Of a stretch of DNA of 64,000 bases, positions 1 to 11,089 are shown piece after piece (positions within the stretch are counted from its first letter, which is position 1; every line of letters starts with the position of its first letter). The stretch is from contig OZ025222.1 in the NCBI GenBank assembly GCA_964019055.1, forward strand, positions 10,038,543-10,102,542. The letters are read 5' to 3'. Made by a program: the position numbers and the translations under genes. The notes below the pieces were generated by a model, which was given only the letters and a program-made list of their open reading frames with translations, was not told the DNA's origin and made no database searches. The stretch is from Anthopleura xanthogrammica. Taxonomy: Eukaryota > Cnidaria > Anthozoa > Actiniaria > Actiniidae.

Positions 1-121
1 AGTCGTCAGGAATTTTGGCTTCCGTCAATCAAAGTGAGCACAGGCCGAGTTAAAAGTAATTCCCGCTCAACCAATCAGAGACAACCATTCCCATGCCTGT
101 AATGAACAAGGTATTTAAGAA
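1..121. mobile_element. Truncated inverted-repeat element (copy A)
   Basis: Matches the left part of the terminal-inverted-repeat element at 29006-29470. In this copy the right half is missing: the match stops after the AATAAA near 135 and the sequence continues directly into a 102-bp-type repeat. Confidence 0.6.
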
Positions 122-185
122 AATGCCATTCAATAAAGTTGAGTTGTATCCATATTCATGTATCTTCTAATGCGCAACCATTAAA

Positions 186-262
186 CAAAGAAATGATACT
201 CTAGGGAATGACACGTGGTCCTGAAATGAGAAACATTAACCCAGGGTAAAGAGGTCTATTAC
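186..262. repeat. Single copy of the core-motif repeat
   Basis: Contains GATACTCTAGGGAATGACAC, then a GTGGTC and AACATTA segment, and ends AAAGAGGTCTATTA. The same pieces recur as a foldback element (53936-54117) and as units of the 102-bp and 59-bp arrays. Confidence 0.6.
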
Positions 263-615
263 GTGAACAACTACAAAACCAAAAACTCTTATGTGTTTGT
301 TTGGACTTCTCTTGTCTTCGTCAGTAGTAATGAGAGTGGATGTTGCAAGTGTGAGAATCCTTTCTTGGCTTGAGTTGATGTACACTTAACGTTGTTTCTA
401 ATCATATTATTGTAGGAATCAAGAGATCTGCAAGTCCCGGTATGACTGGAGACAGCCCTGTCAAGAAAGCAACCACAAGAAGCCTGTTTGACGAGGAACA
501 TTGTTACGTCATTGATGCCAAAGCATACGGCAACTGTGGCCGTTATTTGAATGTATGTACATCTCACTTCTGGCATGGCGCATGCTCATAATCCTTTAGA
601 AAACCTTTTATCGAT

Positions 616-2949
616 ACCCTGAAACAACCTCTGGGCTGATCTAAGTCAGGGCAGGGCTAACTCACAGATAGAACCCTGAAACAACCTCTGGGCTGATCTA
701 AGTCAGGGCATGGCTAACTCACAGATAGAACCCTGAAACAACCTCTGGGCTGATCTAAGTCAGGGCAGGGCTAACTCACAGATAGAACCCTGAAATAACC
801 TCTGGGCTGATCTAAGTCAGGGCATGGCTAACTCACAGATAGAACCCTGAAACAACCTCTGGGCTGATCTAAGTCAGGGCATGGCTAACTCACAGATAGA
901 ACCCTGAAACAACCTCTGGGCTGATCTAAGTCAGGGCAGGGCTAACTCACAGATAGAACCCTGAAACAACCTCTGGGCTGATCTAGGTCAGGGCATGGCT
1001 AACTCACAGATAGAACCCTGAACAACCTCTGGGCTGATCTAAGTCAGGGCAGGGCTAACTCACAGATAGAACCCTGAAACAACCTCTGGGCTGATCTAAG
1101 TCAGGGCATGGCTAACTCACAGATAGAACCCTGAAACAACCTCTGGGCTGATCTAAGTCAGGGCAGGGCTAACTCACAGATAGAACCCTGAAACAACCTC
1201 TGGGCTGATCTAAGTCAGGGCATGGCTAACTCACAGATAGAACCCTGAAACAACCTCTGGGCTGATCTAAGTCAGGGCATGGCTAACTCACAGATAGAAC
1301 CCTGAAACAACCTCTGGGCTGATCTAAGTCAGGGCATGGCTAACTCACAGATAGAACCCTGAAACAACCTCTGGGCTGATCTAAGTCAGGGCATGGCTAA
1401 CTCACAGATAGAACCCTGAAACAACCTCTGGGCTGATCTAAGTCAGGGCATGGCTAACTCACAGATAGAACCCTGAAACAACCTCTGGGCTGATCTAGGT
1501 CAGGGCATGGCTAACTCACAGATAGAACCCTGAACAACCTCTGGGCTGATCTAAGTCAGGGCAGGGCTAACTCACAGATAGAACCCTGAAACAACCTCTG
1601 GGCTGATCTAAGTCAGGGCATGGCTAACTCACAGATAGAACCCTGAAACAACCTCTGGGCTGATCTAAGTCAGGGCAGGGCTAACTCACAGATAGAACCC
1701 TGAAACAACCTCTGGGCTGATCTAAGTCAGGGCATGGCTAACTCACAGATAGAACCCTGAAACAACCTCTGGGCTGATCTAAGTCAGGGCATGGCTAACT
1801 CACAGATAGAACCCTGAAACAACCTCTGGGCTGATCTAAGTCAGGGCAAGGCTAACTCACAGATAGAACCCTGAAACAACCTATGGGCTGATCTAAGTCA
1901 GGGCAGGGCTAACTCACAGATAGAACCCTGAAACAACCTCTGGGCCGATCTAGGTCAGGGCAGGGCTAACTCACAGATTGAACCCTGAAACAACCTCTGG
2001 GCTGATCTAAGTCAGGGCAGGGCTAACCCACAGATAGAACCCTGAAACAACCTCTGGGCTGATCTAAGTCAGGGCATGGCTAACTCACAGATAGAACCCT
2101 GAAACAACCTCTGGGCTGATCTAAGTCAGGGCAGGGCTAACTCACAGATAGAACCCTGAAACAACCTCTGGGCCGATCTAAGTCAGGGCATGGCTAACTC
2201 ACAGATAGAACCCTGAAACAACCTCTGGGCTGATCTAAGTCAGGGCAGGGCTAACTCACAGATTGAACCCTGAAACAACCTCTGGGCTGATCTAAGTCAG
2301 GGCAGGGCTAACTCACAGATAGAACCCTGAAACAACCTCTGGGCTGATCTAAGTCAGGGCATGGCTAACTCACAGATAGAACCCTGAAACAACCTCTGGG
2401 CTGATCTAAGTCAGGGCAGGGCTAACTCACAGATAGAACCCTGAAATAACCTATGGGCTGATCTAAGTCAGGGCAGGGCTAACTCACAGATAGAACCCTG
2501 AAACAACCTCTGGGCCGATCTAAGTCAGGGCATGGCTAACTCACAGATAGAACCCTGAAACAACCTCTGGGCTGATCTAAGTCAGGGCAGGGCTAACTCA
2601 CAGATAGAACCCTGAAATAACCTCTGGGCTGATCTAAGTCAGGGCATGGCTAACTCACAGATAGAACCCTGAAACAACCTCTGGGCTGATCTAAGTCAGG
2701 GCAGGGCTAACTCACAGATAGAACCCTGAAACAACCTTTGGGCTGATCTACGTCAGGGCATGGCTAACTCACAGATAGAACCCTGAAACAACCTCTGGGC
2801 TGATCTAAGTCAGGGCAGGGCTAACTCACAGATAGAACCCTGAAACAACCTCTGGGCTGATCTAAGTCAGGGCATGGCTAACTCACAGATAGAACCCTGA
2901 AACAACCTCTGGGCTGATCTAAGTCAGGGCATGGCTAACTCACAGATAG
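616..2949. repeat. 57-bp tandem satellite, about 41 copies
   Basis: Head-to-tail units of 57 bp, beginning CCCTGAAACAACCTCTGGGC. They differ at a few positions, such as GGCATGG against GGCAGGG and GATAGAA against GATTGAA. The array fills the intron between the first two SET-fragment exons. Related arrays occur at 30108-30438 (about 6 units) and, inverted, at 43643-44212. Confidence 0.97.
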
Positions 2950-3062
2950 GTTTTGCGAAAGGAGGAAAACCGGAGAACCCATGATGCCGAGTCTGTGAAT
3001 CGAGCCTGAGACCCCAGATGTGAGAAGCGAGTGTATTACCACTACACCACCCTTGATTCCCA
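2946..3062 (-). mobile_element. tRNA-derived SINE (minus strand)
   Basis: On the minus strand it reads GGTGGTGTAGTGGTAATAC (A-box-like) and then GGCTCGATTC (B-box-like), followed by the GGGTTCTCCGGTTTTCCTCC body found in the other SINE copies of the window. It lies between the 57-bp array and the second SET exon. The same insertion is present at 30440-30555, so it predates the duplication. Confidence 0.75.
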
Positions 3063-3239
3063 AGCTTGTTAGATCCACCTTTTTTATTCCATTTCTTCTG
3101 TTTTGATTTACAGCATAGCTGTTCTCCAAACCTGTTCGTCCAGAACGTGTTTATCGACACCCACGACTTGCGGTTCCCTCGCGTGGCTTTCTTTGCCCAA
3201 CAGTAAGTATAGACACTTTACCTTGGGTGTAATGTCTTC

Positions 3240-3820
3240 CCATTGAAGACAACATGTCATTCTCTTGAGAATAAGATTCTTTGTTTGAGTTGTATCCATA
3301 TTCATGTGTCTTCTCATGTACAACCATTAAAGAAAGAAATGATACTCTAGGGAATGACACGTGGTCTTGAGAATAAGATACTTTGTTTGAGTGTTATCCA
3401 TATTCATGTGTCTTCTCATGTGCAACCGTTAAACAAAGACATGATACTCTAGGGAATGACACATGGTCTTGAGAATAAGATTCTTTTCTTGTCTTGTATC
3501 CATATTCATGTGTCTTCTCATGTACAACCATTAAACAAAGAAATGATATTCTAGGGAATGACACGTGGTCTTGAGAACAAGATTCTTTTCTTGTGTTGTA
3601 TCCATATTCATGTGTCTTCTCATGTACAACTGTTAAACAAAGAAATGATACTCTAGGGAATGACACGTGGTCTTGAGAATAAGATTCTTTGTTTGAGTTG
3701 TATTCATATTCATGTGTCTTCTCATGTACAACCATTAAACAAAGAAATGATACTCTAGGGAATGACACGTGGTCTTGAGAATAAGATTCTTTTCTTGTGT
3801 TGTATCCATATTCATGTGTC
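3240..3820. repeat. 102-bp tandem array in SET-fragment intron 2
   Basis: About 5.5 units of 102 bp containing GGAATGACACGTGGTCTTGA and CATATTCATGTGTCTTCTC. Because 102 is divisible by 3, the minus strand stays open as a 34-residue repeat; I treat that frame as accidental. Confidence 0.95.
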
Positions 3821-4400
3821 TTTGTTGTTATTTTTAGTAACATATCTTCTGGTTCAGAGTTAACTTGGGATTACATGTAAGAAGTTGGCAGCGTCCAAGA
3901 TAAAGTTCTGCGCTGTTACTGTGGCTCTTCTCAATGTGGTGGAAGATTATTATGATGTCATCAGCCGCCCTCCCCTCCCCTCCTCTCCCTAGTCAAGTCA
4001 CTGTTCTTTGGATTACAGTTTACACCTATTGCTAAAAACGTTGTCGGTCCGACATCTGAAATCTGGTGTCATATTTCAATATGAACTTGTTGTGAACTAC
4101 TAATGAAAAAGACAAAGCAATTATCACTTTCCTTCATATTTCAATTCACAGACCACAATTCATTTGGGTGTCAGATTTCAGATCTGCTGACAACGTTTTT
4201 TCAATAGGTTTAATACATATTTATATCGTGTGTAAGGGTTTGTAGTCAGTAGAATGTCATACGAATGTATAATAATGTATAGAATATCAGAATAGCCAAA
4301 CTGATAACCAATATTCTTAGACAGAGTGCAACTGAACTTTTTAGACATTTCTTTTTCTATTTTTGAGCATTTTTAGCTCTCAAAAGACTTTTTTATTTGA

Positions 4401-4625
4401 TCATAATGTGTAGAATGTAATATTCATATCCATTCATGAACGTTATTGGTACATACGTGTACCTGGATAGATCTATCATAATGTGTAGAATGTAATATTC
4501 ATATCCATTCATGAACGTTATTGGTACATACGTGTACCTGGATAGATCTATCATAATGTGTAGAATGTAATATTCATATCCATTCATGAACGTTATTGGT
4601 ACATACGTGTACCTGGATAGATCTT
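4401..4625. repeat. 75-bp tandem repeat, 3 copies
   Basis: Units of 75 bp start TCATAATGTGTAGAATG and end CCTGGATAGATCTA. Copy B of the block has 5 units at 31891-32265. Confidence 0.95.
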
Positions 4626-4797
4626 TCTCTACCGAACTGGCATTGGAATAAAAATATTTTGTTGGTATTTCTTTGTCATGATGTAGTTAATTTGATCACG
4701 AAAAGTTAGAAAAATGAGAGATTAATTATGGGGTGACGTAGTGGTTACTGCCAACCCCACTCATGTGGTGAAAAAAGTTGGGCAGTTTGTTAGAACC

Positions 4798-5060
4798 CTG
4801 TATAAGGGTCGTTTACTAAGATTGTTCCTTCCCAAAAAATGGTTTGTGGCTGGAAAAATCTTTACAAAGGACCCTCTTATAAGGTTCTAAAAAGCTTTCC
4901 AACTATTTTCCAGGGTTTATGGCTGACAAAATCTGCTGAAACGACCCTCTTGTATGGTTCTAAGAAACTTTCCAACTTTTCTTCGAGGTTTATGGCTGGA
5001 AAAACCTATGCAAACAACCCTCCAATATGGTTCTAGCAAACTATCCAACCTCTTCCTGGG
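4798..5060. repeat. Degenerate tandem repeat of about 85 bp
   Basis: Three diverged units share GGTTTATGGCTGG...AAC(G)ACCCTC...ATGGTTCTA and CTTTCCAAC. The same tract is present at 32437-32700. Confidence 0.75.
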
Positions 5061-5836
5061 GTTTTAAGGACAAGGTTTGTTTCGTAAATTTTTTTTTTGC
5101 GCAAAGTGTTGCACGAAACAAAGCTCAGTTCTACTTTTCGAAACGGATTGCAGCAACTGGTAACGCTATTGCACAGTGTATCACCTCTACAGCAACTTTT
5201 CTCACTTTTCTCGTTGCAAGTTGCTGAGATCTCGTTGCAGTGTAACACCTCACTTCGGCAACCTGCAACGCTATATTTTGGAGCATTGCAAAAAGAAATA
5301 GAAAAGAAATACCCCTGTTAGCATCTCATCCAATATCATTTTAAAAGGAGTTTTTGCGCTATTTTGGGGTTTGCCCCACCCCCTCCCCCCATCGCGTCGT
5401 ACCAGTCCCTCTGCTGTAACATGATTCTAATGGATTATGGGTTTCCTGTGGTAAGCCATTCAACTGTTCAGTTGGATTTACATTTCCTGTTTGTCTGGTG
5501 AAAGATTCAAGCGTCTTGTTCTCGTTGTTCTTGTCCTTCTTCTTCTCGCATTTCAAGTAAGTCTTACGTGTTAATTTGTATCAATCAGTGCATAAATACA
5601 TTAGGTACGTGTGATGTAGTAGATCTCTTCGTATGTTCTAGATAAGATTGACTGTAAGGTTCTACAATACACAACTTTGATCATGGAAGAGTTGAACTTG
5701 TAACTGTCTGATTTGATCGCCTGTAAAAACCTCATTTAACCAACTAACCAGATAGGATAATGCTTGTAGGATAATGAAATACTAGAATATGATTACCAAG
5801 CAGTTTAGCTGGGCCTATATCAGTCGATCGAGGGAC
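5061..5836. other. Duplicated non-coding flank
   Basis: No gene is recognised. The stretch at 5100-5330 has repeated TTGCAGCAACT- and TTGCAAGTTGC-type words, partly inverted, suggesting an old mobile element. It has a close copy at 32700-33430. Confidence 0.5.
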
Positions 5837-5837
5837 G

Positions 5838-6000
5838 CTATCACCAAAATTTTTAGCCATTAAACAACGGCTAAATATGAGGTGACTTGAGGTGACTATT
5901 ATAACTGAGACGATTTTTAGCCATTAAACTGCTAAATATGAGGTGACTATTATTACTGAGACGATTTTTAGCCATTAAACAACTGCTAAATTCATCTCAC
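5838..6000. repeat. Short tandem repeat, about 62 bp x 2.5
   Basis: The words TTTTTAGCCATTAAAC, CTAAATATGAGGTGACT and ACTGAGACGA repeat two to three times. The tract interrupts the homology between duplicated blocks A and B. Confidence 0.75.
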
Positions 6001-6205
6001 ATATTATATCAGAGCAGGTTTATTGCATAATTATTTTCACATATATAGAGATAATTGAATGTGAAATTAACCATTGTCTTATTTCTGGGCCTATATCAGT
6101 CGATTGATGGACGCTATTCCCTGTTTGTCAGTGAAAGAAAAAGAAAAAGAGAGTCTCTCAGCAGGGAGGGAATGGACGCTATAAACGTGGGTGTTGTCTG
6201 CATCT

Positions 6206-7188
6206 ATACAATTTGTATACGCAAGCGCCAGATCTTCGCCTTGTTTGCGTTTTGAGCCGTGGTAGAAGTTAGTGGACGATCTAGGCCTGTTTTATGGATA
6301 TACGAGAGAGGCCATCAAAGGGATTAGACAGTCTATCTGCATTTGTAGTGCTGTGGATGATTATTTTCAATGTGAAGCTCGTAGATTACAAATATTTAGG
6401 ATCAAAGTCCGTCGAAACAAGGAAAATGTTTCAAAACCACCTACATTCTTCCCGCAGGGTTTATACAAATCGAAGATGATTAAAAGGAATGCCTACCAGT
6501 CACTGAAGTTTGTAGTAATATTTTGAAGCTTTGATACATTCTGTGAATTACAGTTGTCTGACCTGAGTCTATACGTATATCAACTAGCTGTTTCTGATAG
6601 AAAGTGAGATGCTGCGATACATAGCCTATAACATAATTGCAAAATCTTATACTATAATGGAATATATGAAGGTACCAAGAAATGAATAGAATGCATTAAT
6701 AGAGGCTGTAAAGAGAACAGAATGTATACTTTGTAAATATTATAAAGTCATTTTTCGAACTGTAGGTTTATAATGTATCTTGGAAATCTAGGAAATAGTT
6801 ACCATTAGAGTAATCAAAGAATTAAATATCTTTAGAAATGCAAAAGACAACTTTAATATTCTAGACAAACAATAAGATGATGTTATTTCAATGGGCGTAA
6901 TGTATTGTTCAATATTATGAATCACTTGCAATGCATTACAAAAAGAACATGTTCTATTTCAACGGTATGAACAAAGAATTGAACAAATATAACTTCATTG
7001 AAACATATGTCAACTAAACATGCTCGTCTCGTTTGATATTTCCTTGGTAAAAAGGTGCATAATTTACCAACCAAAGTAGGTTATTATTTGCCTCTACCAC
7101 CAGTAGATTAATATTAGTCACCCAGGTAAGTGACTGAGTATTGTTCTCCGCCCTAATAAGCGGATTATTTATTTGTTTGTGATTCTGC
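6206..7188. other. No recognisable feature
   Basis: AT-rich sequence with scattered short open frames and no splice-supported coding similarity that I can recognise. Confidence 0.5.
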
Positions 7189-7726
7189 CCAAATAAGCGA
7201 ATCATTTGTTTTTGCGGAAATGGAGAACTTGTTGGTGTTTGCCTCCATCAAACAAAAAGCTATGTTAGGCAGATAATTTAGAGACAAAGTGTCTGTATCA
7301 GGAATAGATCTCTTTTGAAAAGCATCCATATAAAGTTTATCTCCTTCATCTAGAATTTGATCAACGGTGGTGGCAGTCCACTCTTCGATTGGTAAATTCT
7401 GAGCACATAAAAGGGCTGAAAAACTAATAAAACAACATTGTCTTCCTCGTGAAATGTCCAAATAAGCGAATCATTTGTTTTTGCGGAAATGGAGAACTTG
7501 TTGGTGTTTGCCTCCATCAAACAAAAAGCTATGTTAGGCAGATAATTTAGAGACAAAGTGTCTGTATCAGGAATAGATCTCTTTTGAAAAGCATCCATAT
7601 AAAGTTTATCTCCTTCATCTAGAATTTGATCAACGGTGGTGGCAGTCCACTCTTCGATTGGTAAATTCTGAGCACATAAAAGGGCTGAAAAACTAATAAA
7701 ACAACATTGTCTTCCTCGTGAAATGT
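7189..7726. repeat. 269-bp tandem duplication
   Basis: Two nearly identical 269-bp segments lie side by side (7189-7457 and 7458-7726). The period is not a multiple of three, so it shifts the frame of the minus-strand ORF that runs through it. Confidence 0.93.
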
Positions 7727-7925
7727 CACCAAATCGTTCGTGGCCTTGATGAATGCTTCCAGCAATAAATAAGTGTGCGTTTGACATATCTAAAGTGTGT
7801 AAAGAATGCTTACCTTGCTCGATGCGAATACAAAAAACGTGTAGTGGAAGAACGTGCACGTTGTCATGCAAACTTGTAATTCTCAAGGTCCGAGCATGCT
7901 CCGATGATGCTACGAAAAAAATCAA
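7350..7925 (-). pseudogene. Broken mobile-element-like ORF with Cys-protease-like motif
   Basis: The minus-strand frame of 191 codons contains GSIHQGHERFGDISRGRQC, then LPIEEW and ILDEGDKLYMDAF. A combination of HQG, SxGRQC and Trp, followed by an Asp/Gly-Asp-x-LY segment, is what I associate with papain-like/OTU-type cysteine-peptidase domains encoded by large mobile elements; that assignment is from memory and not tested. The 269-bp tandem duplication repeats this segment out of frame, giving a scrambled C-terminus, and no further domains flank it. I read it as a decayed transposon relic. Confidence 0.45.
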
Positions 7926-7926
7926 A

Positions 7927-9222
7927 TTTCCGAACCCTGTGCGAGCAGACTCCGATCACCTTCCGAAAAATCTTCTAGGAAATCCTAAAATCCAGATATC
8001 ACTCGCATATTTCAATGCCACCACAGGGATCCCAACGTAAATTGAAGACCGTCGTGATTAGTGTCGCTGCTCGCTGGGGCTCGCAGCAATAAAATATTTT
8101 GCTCTGTTTGGTATACTAAAATCTTAAGCTCATAAAGTTATGCGCCTGAGCCAACTTTGGCGAGTTTTGAGTAAAAAAATTATTCCTTTTTGTACATCAA
8201 ATAAGCATATGTTCAACTTTCAATAAACTAACCATGTCTGTACATGAAGAAGATGTGGTGTATTGAGAACCAAGTTTGTTAGTAGCTAATTGAAACGAGG
8301 TTGACATGTTAACAACATCAATAAGGAAATCAAAGACCCGTAGTGTTCATGGGAGGAGAGAAGGGAAATTGCGAAAAAGAATTTCGTATTCTACTTTTTG
8401 GTCTTTTTTATCGTCAAATTCTTGCAAGATTGAAGTCGTATTGATAGGATATTGATATTTCACAAACAATAATGAATGTCAATCTGCAGTAGACCCATAA
8501 CATGAGTGATGAGACAAATGCTTGATCGATCAAGAAGAAGAAGACTGTTTATTCAAACTATCAACCGTGATACAAACTATTTAGAAAGATGGATAATAAT
8601 TATTTCTATTGAATATTAATTATCCTGATGTACCCGTGTTAGTAATGTGCTGAAATAATGAAGTAAAGGTCGTTTGTGAATAGATAAAGATAAAATCGCA
8701 CCCATCGTTTTCATAACAGCTAAAAGAACTTATAATATTTTGTTTTGTTGTGCCTACCCAGCCATCGTGTTTATGTCTAAGTTACGCCACTGGAAGCCAT
8801 ATTTCGACAATATACAACATTCTAGAATATCTATATTTTTGAAACCTAACTGTATTATATAATATTGAATACAAAATAACACTTGAAATTGAGCAAACGA
8901 ACATCTGAACCACCAAACCCGAGACCTAATCTATAGAATATGTTGGGGCCCAGTTCTAGTCAGTTTGTTGCACATAAAGTTTTATCGGGATTTTTAACAG
9001 TTCCTTTTCTAAATGACTAAAGTATTTTCGTTGGTCTGATACAGGAAATAAGCTGATCTTCGAAAGATTTCTACGAGTTAAAGGAAACTGAAGCTGGAAA
9101 GAAGTGAAAGCGGAGTCTTGACCAACGTGGTTTCATTAAAGAATCCTCAAATTGAAACATTAAGGTAAACTAAATAAGGAACAAATTGAAATAAAAGAGG
9201 ACTTTGCAGATTAAATTAGTTT
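7927..9222. other. No recognisable feature
   Basis: AT-rich. I see no gene, tandem array or long inverted repeat. Confidence 0.5.
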
Positions 9223-9365
9223 TCAACCTCCAATTGATTTTGAGTTGACGAGATTCGTATTTTCTAGGTATTGAAAGCTCAGCAGCCAAGGAATCACAAT
9301 ACTGACAAATATTGAAATTGCAAGAAGTACCAGAACTAGCACCGCTACAGAGGTAAGCATACTAA
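9223..9365 (-). CDS. Possible terminal exon encoding a transmembrane segment
   Basis: On the minus strand a good acceptor (TTCACTTGCAG) is followed by an open frame of about 47 codons ending in TGA. It encodes a strongly hydrophobic stretch (VAVLVLVLLAISIFVSIVI) and a short polar tail, as in the last exon of a type I membrane protein. The acceptor is phase 1. No upstream exon was found; a transposon (9405-9829) sits immediately upstream. It may be an orphan exon or chance. Confidence 0.3.
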
Positions 9366-9404
9366 CTGCAAGTGAATTATTGAAATCATGTTTATCTACT
9401 GTAA

Positions 9405-9829
9405 CTAGAGTGCAAACAATATAACCGTGAAACACAAAAACTATTTAGTCGAAATTTAGTAGAAATTAGTGAAAAATAGTCGAAGCGTGAATAGACTAAA
9501 TTTAGTGTGCACGTGCAATCAGCCAAGTGTCCTAGCGCACAATACGCAAGTAAAATCGTTTTTGAGTCTATTCGTTTGCGCTGCCGCAAAATCAAGACGC
9601 AAGACACAACCAAAGCTAAAATAACTACAATACGCAAGTAAAATCATTTTTGAGTCTTTATTCGTTTACGCTGCCGCAAAATCAAGACGCAATTCCACAA
9701 TTATACGAAATATACAATGCACGCATTCGCGGTTCAGTGATCACACTAAATTAACAATAGACTAATTTAGTGAAATTTAGCAAAATTAGTTTTTGTTAAT
9801 GTTTCACGGTTACATTGTTTGCACTCTAG
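9405..9829. mobile_element. Terminal-inverted-repeat element, 425 bp
   Basis: The ends are inverted repeats of about 40 bp: CTAGAGTGCAAACAATATAA on the left, and a right end reading TGTTTGCACTCTAG. The interior carries a direct duplication of about 89 bp around ACGCAAGTAAAATC and CTGCCGCAAAATCAAGACGC. It has no coding capacity, so it is MITE-like. Confidence 0.85.
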
Positions 9830-10163
9830 CTAGTGTAAGCGGTTTATGTTGAAAATCAAGAAATTTAAGATGTTTCCGTACTGTTTTGAAACAACTGCAC
9901 CGAACTTTTTGAGCTGCCATTAAACTAACTTTCCTTAGTTCGATTATTATGGAATTCATACAAGATATTCTCTTTAGATTGAAGAAGAAAAAAAATTCAA
10001 AATTTCAGCAAAAGCAGCGATAAACAAGAATATTCGAATTCAGCTAAGTCTCAAGTCTCAGCGATTATGACGGTATCTAAAAAAAACAATTCTGTTAAAT
10101 GGCAAACAAAATATTTTGAGTAAATCGTAAAACATTTTAGATCTGAGATTTTGCGTCCTTTGC

Positions 10164-10322
10164 ATCCATCCCATCCATCCCATCCATCCCATCCCATCCC
10201 ATCCATCCCATCCATCCCATCCATCCCATCCATCCCATCCATCCCATCCATCCCATCCATCCCATCCCATAATATCCCATCCCATCCCATCCCATCCATC
10301 CCATCCATCCCATCCATCTATC
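10164..10322. repeat. CCATC-type minisatellite
   Basis: Tandem CCCATCCAT/CCCATC units, opposite-strand relatives of the GGAT array at 17464-17830. Short Met/Gly/Asp/Trp frames through it are simple-sequence artefacts. Confidence 0.97.
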
Positions 10323-10429
10323 CAGGAGAAAGAAAAATAGAGTTAATAAACTAGTTCTCGATACTAAGAAGAAATTCTTTCAAAACCAGATTACTCCGGT
10401 AATTCCAAAATGACTTTGAACGACTTGAG

Positions 10430-10918
10430 AGGAAAGAAATCCAGTGCTACAGAAATTAAAGAAATGTAAATCGGTCCATCTGAATCAGTAACGTGTGCAA
10501 GTGAAATAGAAGATGTTTTGAATTCTCATTTCACTGAGATTGCTGCAAAACTCGCATCCGAAATTGATCTAGACTTGGGTGATGTAAGCCCAGACTATTT
10601 CATGAATAGAGTTGACTCAGTCTTTAGATCCTACGAGAGTACTGGATCTCTTAAATACCGTTAATGTCCTAAAAGCTACCGGCCTCGATGGAATTTCTAA
10701 CTTTCTATTGAAAAGTGCAGCACCATTCATTCATAAATCATTAGCGGAACTATCCAATCTTTCACTCTCTAATACTTTTCCAGCAGATTGGAAATATTTT
10801 TAGATTTTCAATGTTCTACGGCCTCTAGGTAGAGCATGAAAATTAAGTATTATTTCTGTACTTAATATTGATAGAGCAACCGTGTTTAAATAAAGATTTC
10901 AATCAATCAATCAATCCA
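10430..10918 (+). mobile_element. Decayed non-LTR retrotransposon (LINE) fragment
   Basis: Two frames carry pieces of a LINE reverse transcriptase N-terminal region: an upstream frame with EDVLNSHFTEIAAKLASEID, and, after a frameshift near 10620-10640, VLKATGLDGISNFLLKSAAP with SNTFPADWK. The ATGLDGI and FPxDWK motifs are characteristic of LINE RTs. The catalytic YxDD region is absent. The 3' end is a short conserved tail (TTCTACGGCCTCTAGGTAG) closing with (AATC)n. The protein is truncated and cannot be functional. Confidence 0.85.
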
Positions 10919-11089
10919 TCCCACCAGAGATTCAAGAAGATAATCCCTGATCTCTGCATCGATTATTGACCATTTTTCTTTGGAATTTTTTACCTCTAAT
11001 TATTATCCTCTGTTTTAGATTACAGTTTCTTCAAATATTATACATTATTATAAATTTTCAGTTTCATGAGATATTTGTAAACTTTTAGA

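Larger units (their letters stand above)
416..3955 (+). pseudogene. SETDB1/eggless-like SET-domain fragment, copy A (premature stop)
   Basis: Three spliced exons encode the C-terminal half of a bifurcated SET domain like that of the H3K9 methyltransferase SETDB1. Exon 416-552 ends in CYVIDAKAYGNCGRYLN. Exon 3114-3202 starts [20 protein letters not shown], the S-adenosylmethionine/pseudoknot motif. Exon 3838-3955 gives SGSELTWDYM followed by a post-SET-like tail CYCGSSQCGGRLL and a TGA at 3953. The splice sites are canonical and the phases agree (0, then 2). An in-frame TAA at 3878-3880 replaces the Tyr expected after DYN/DYM, and homology continues beyond it, so the post-SET cysteines cannot be translated. 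The second Cys-Arg-Gly of the tail reads Cys-Gly-Gly. Tudor, MBD and pre-SET exons would lie left of the window or are absent. Family assignment is strong; pseudogene status is inferred from the stop. Confidence 0.85.
1..6205. repeat. Duplicated block 1, copy A
   Basis: This stretch matches 29053-33523 in the same orientation, including the SET-domain exons, the 57-bp, 102-bp and 75-bp tandem arrays and about 2 kb of 3' flank. Copy A is longer mainly because its 57-bp array is expanded. The window opens inside the block, so its left boundary is not visible. Confidence 0.9.

Noticed and set aside
289..576. Minus-strand frame of 95 codons (and 29779-30066)
   Set aside because: It is the antisense shadow of the plus-strand SET-domain exon, which has clear homology and splice sites.
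616..2949. CRISPR-like array
   Set aside because: Units are contiguous 57-bp tandem repeats without unique spacers, in a eukaryotic intron.
3394..3843. Minus-strand open frame of 34-residue repeats (also 30641-31333, 230 codons)
   Set aside because: The frame follows a 102-bp satellite whose period is divisible by three, lies antisense to SET-fragment intron and exon sequence, and has no splice, signal or domain support.
4393..4587. Minus-strand 25-residue repeat frame (also 31886-32227)
   Set aside because: Explained by the 75-bp satellite period; no coding evidence.
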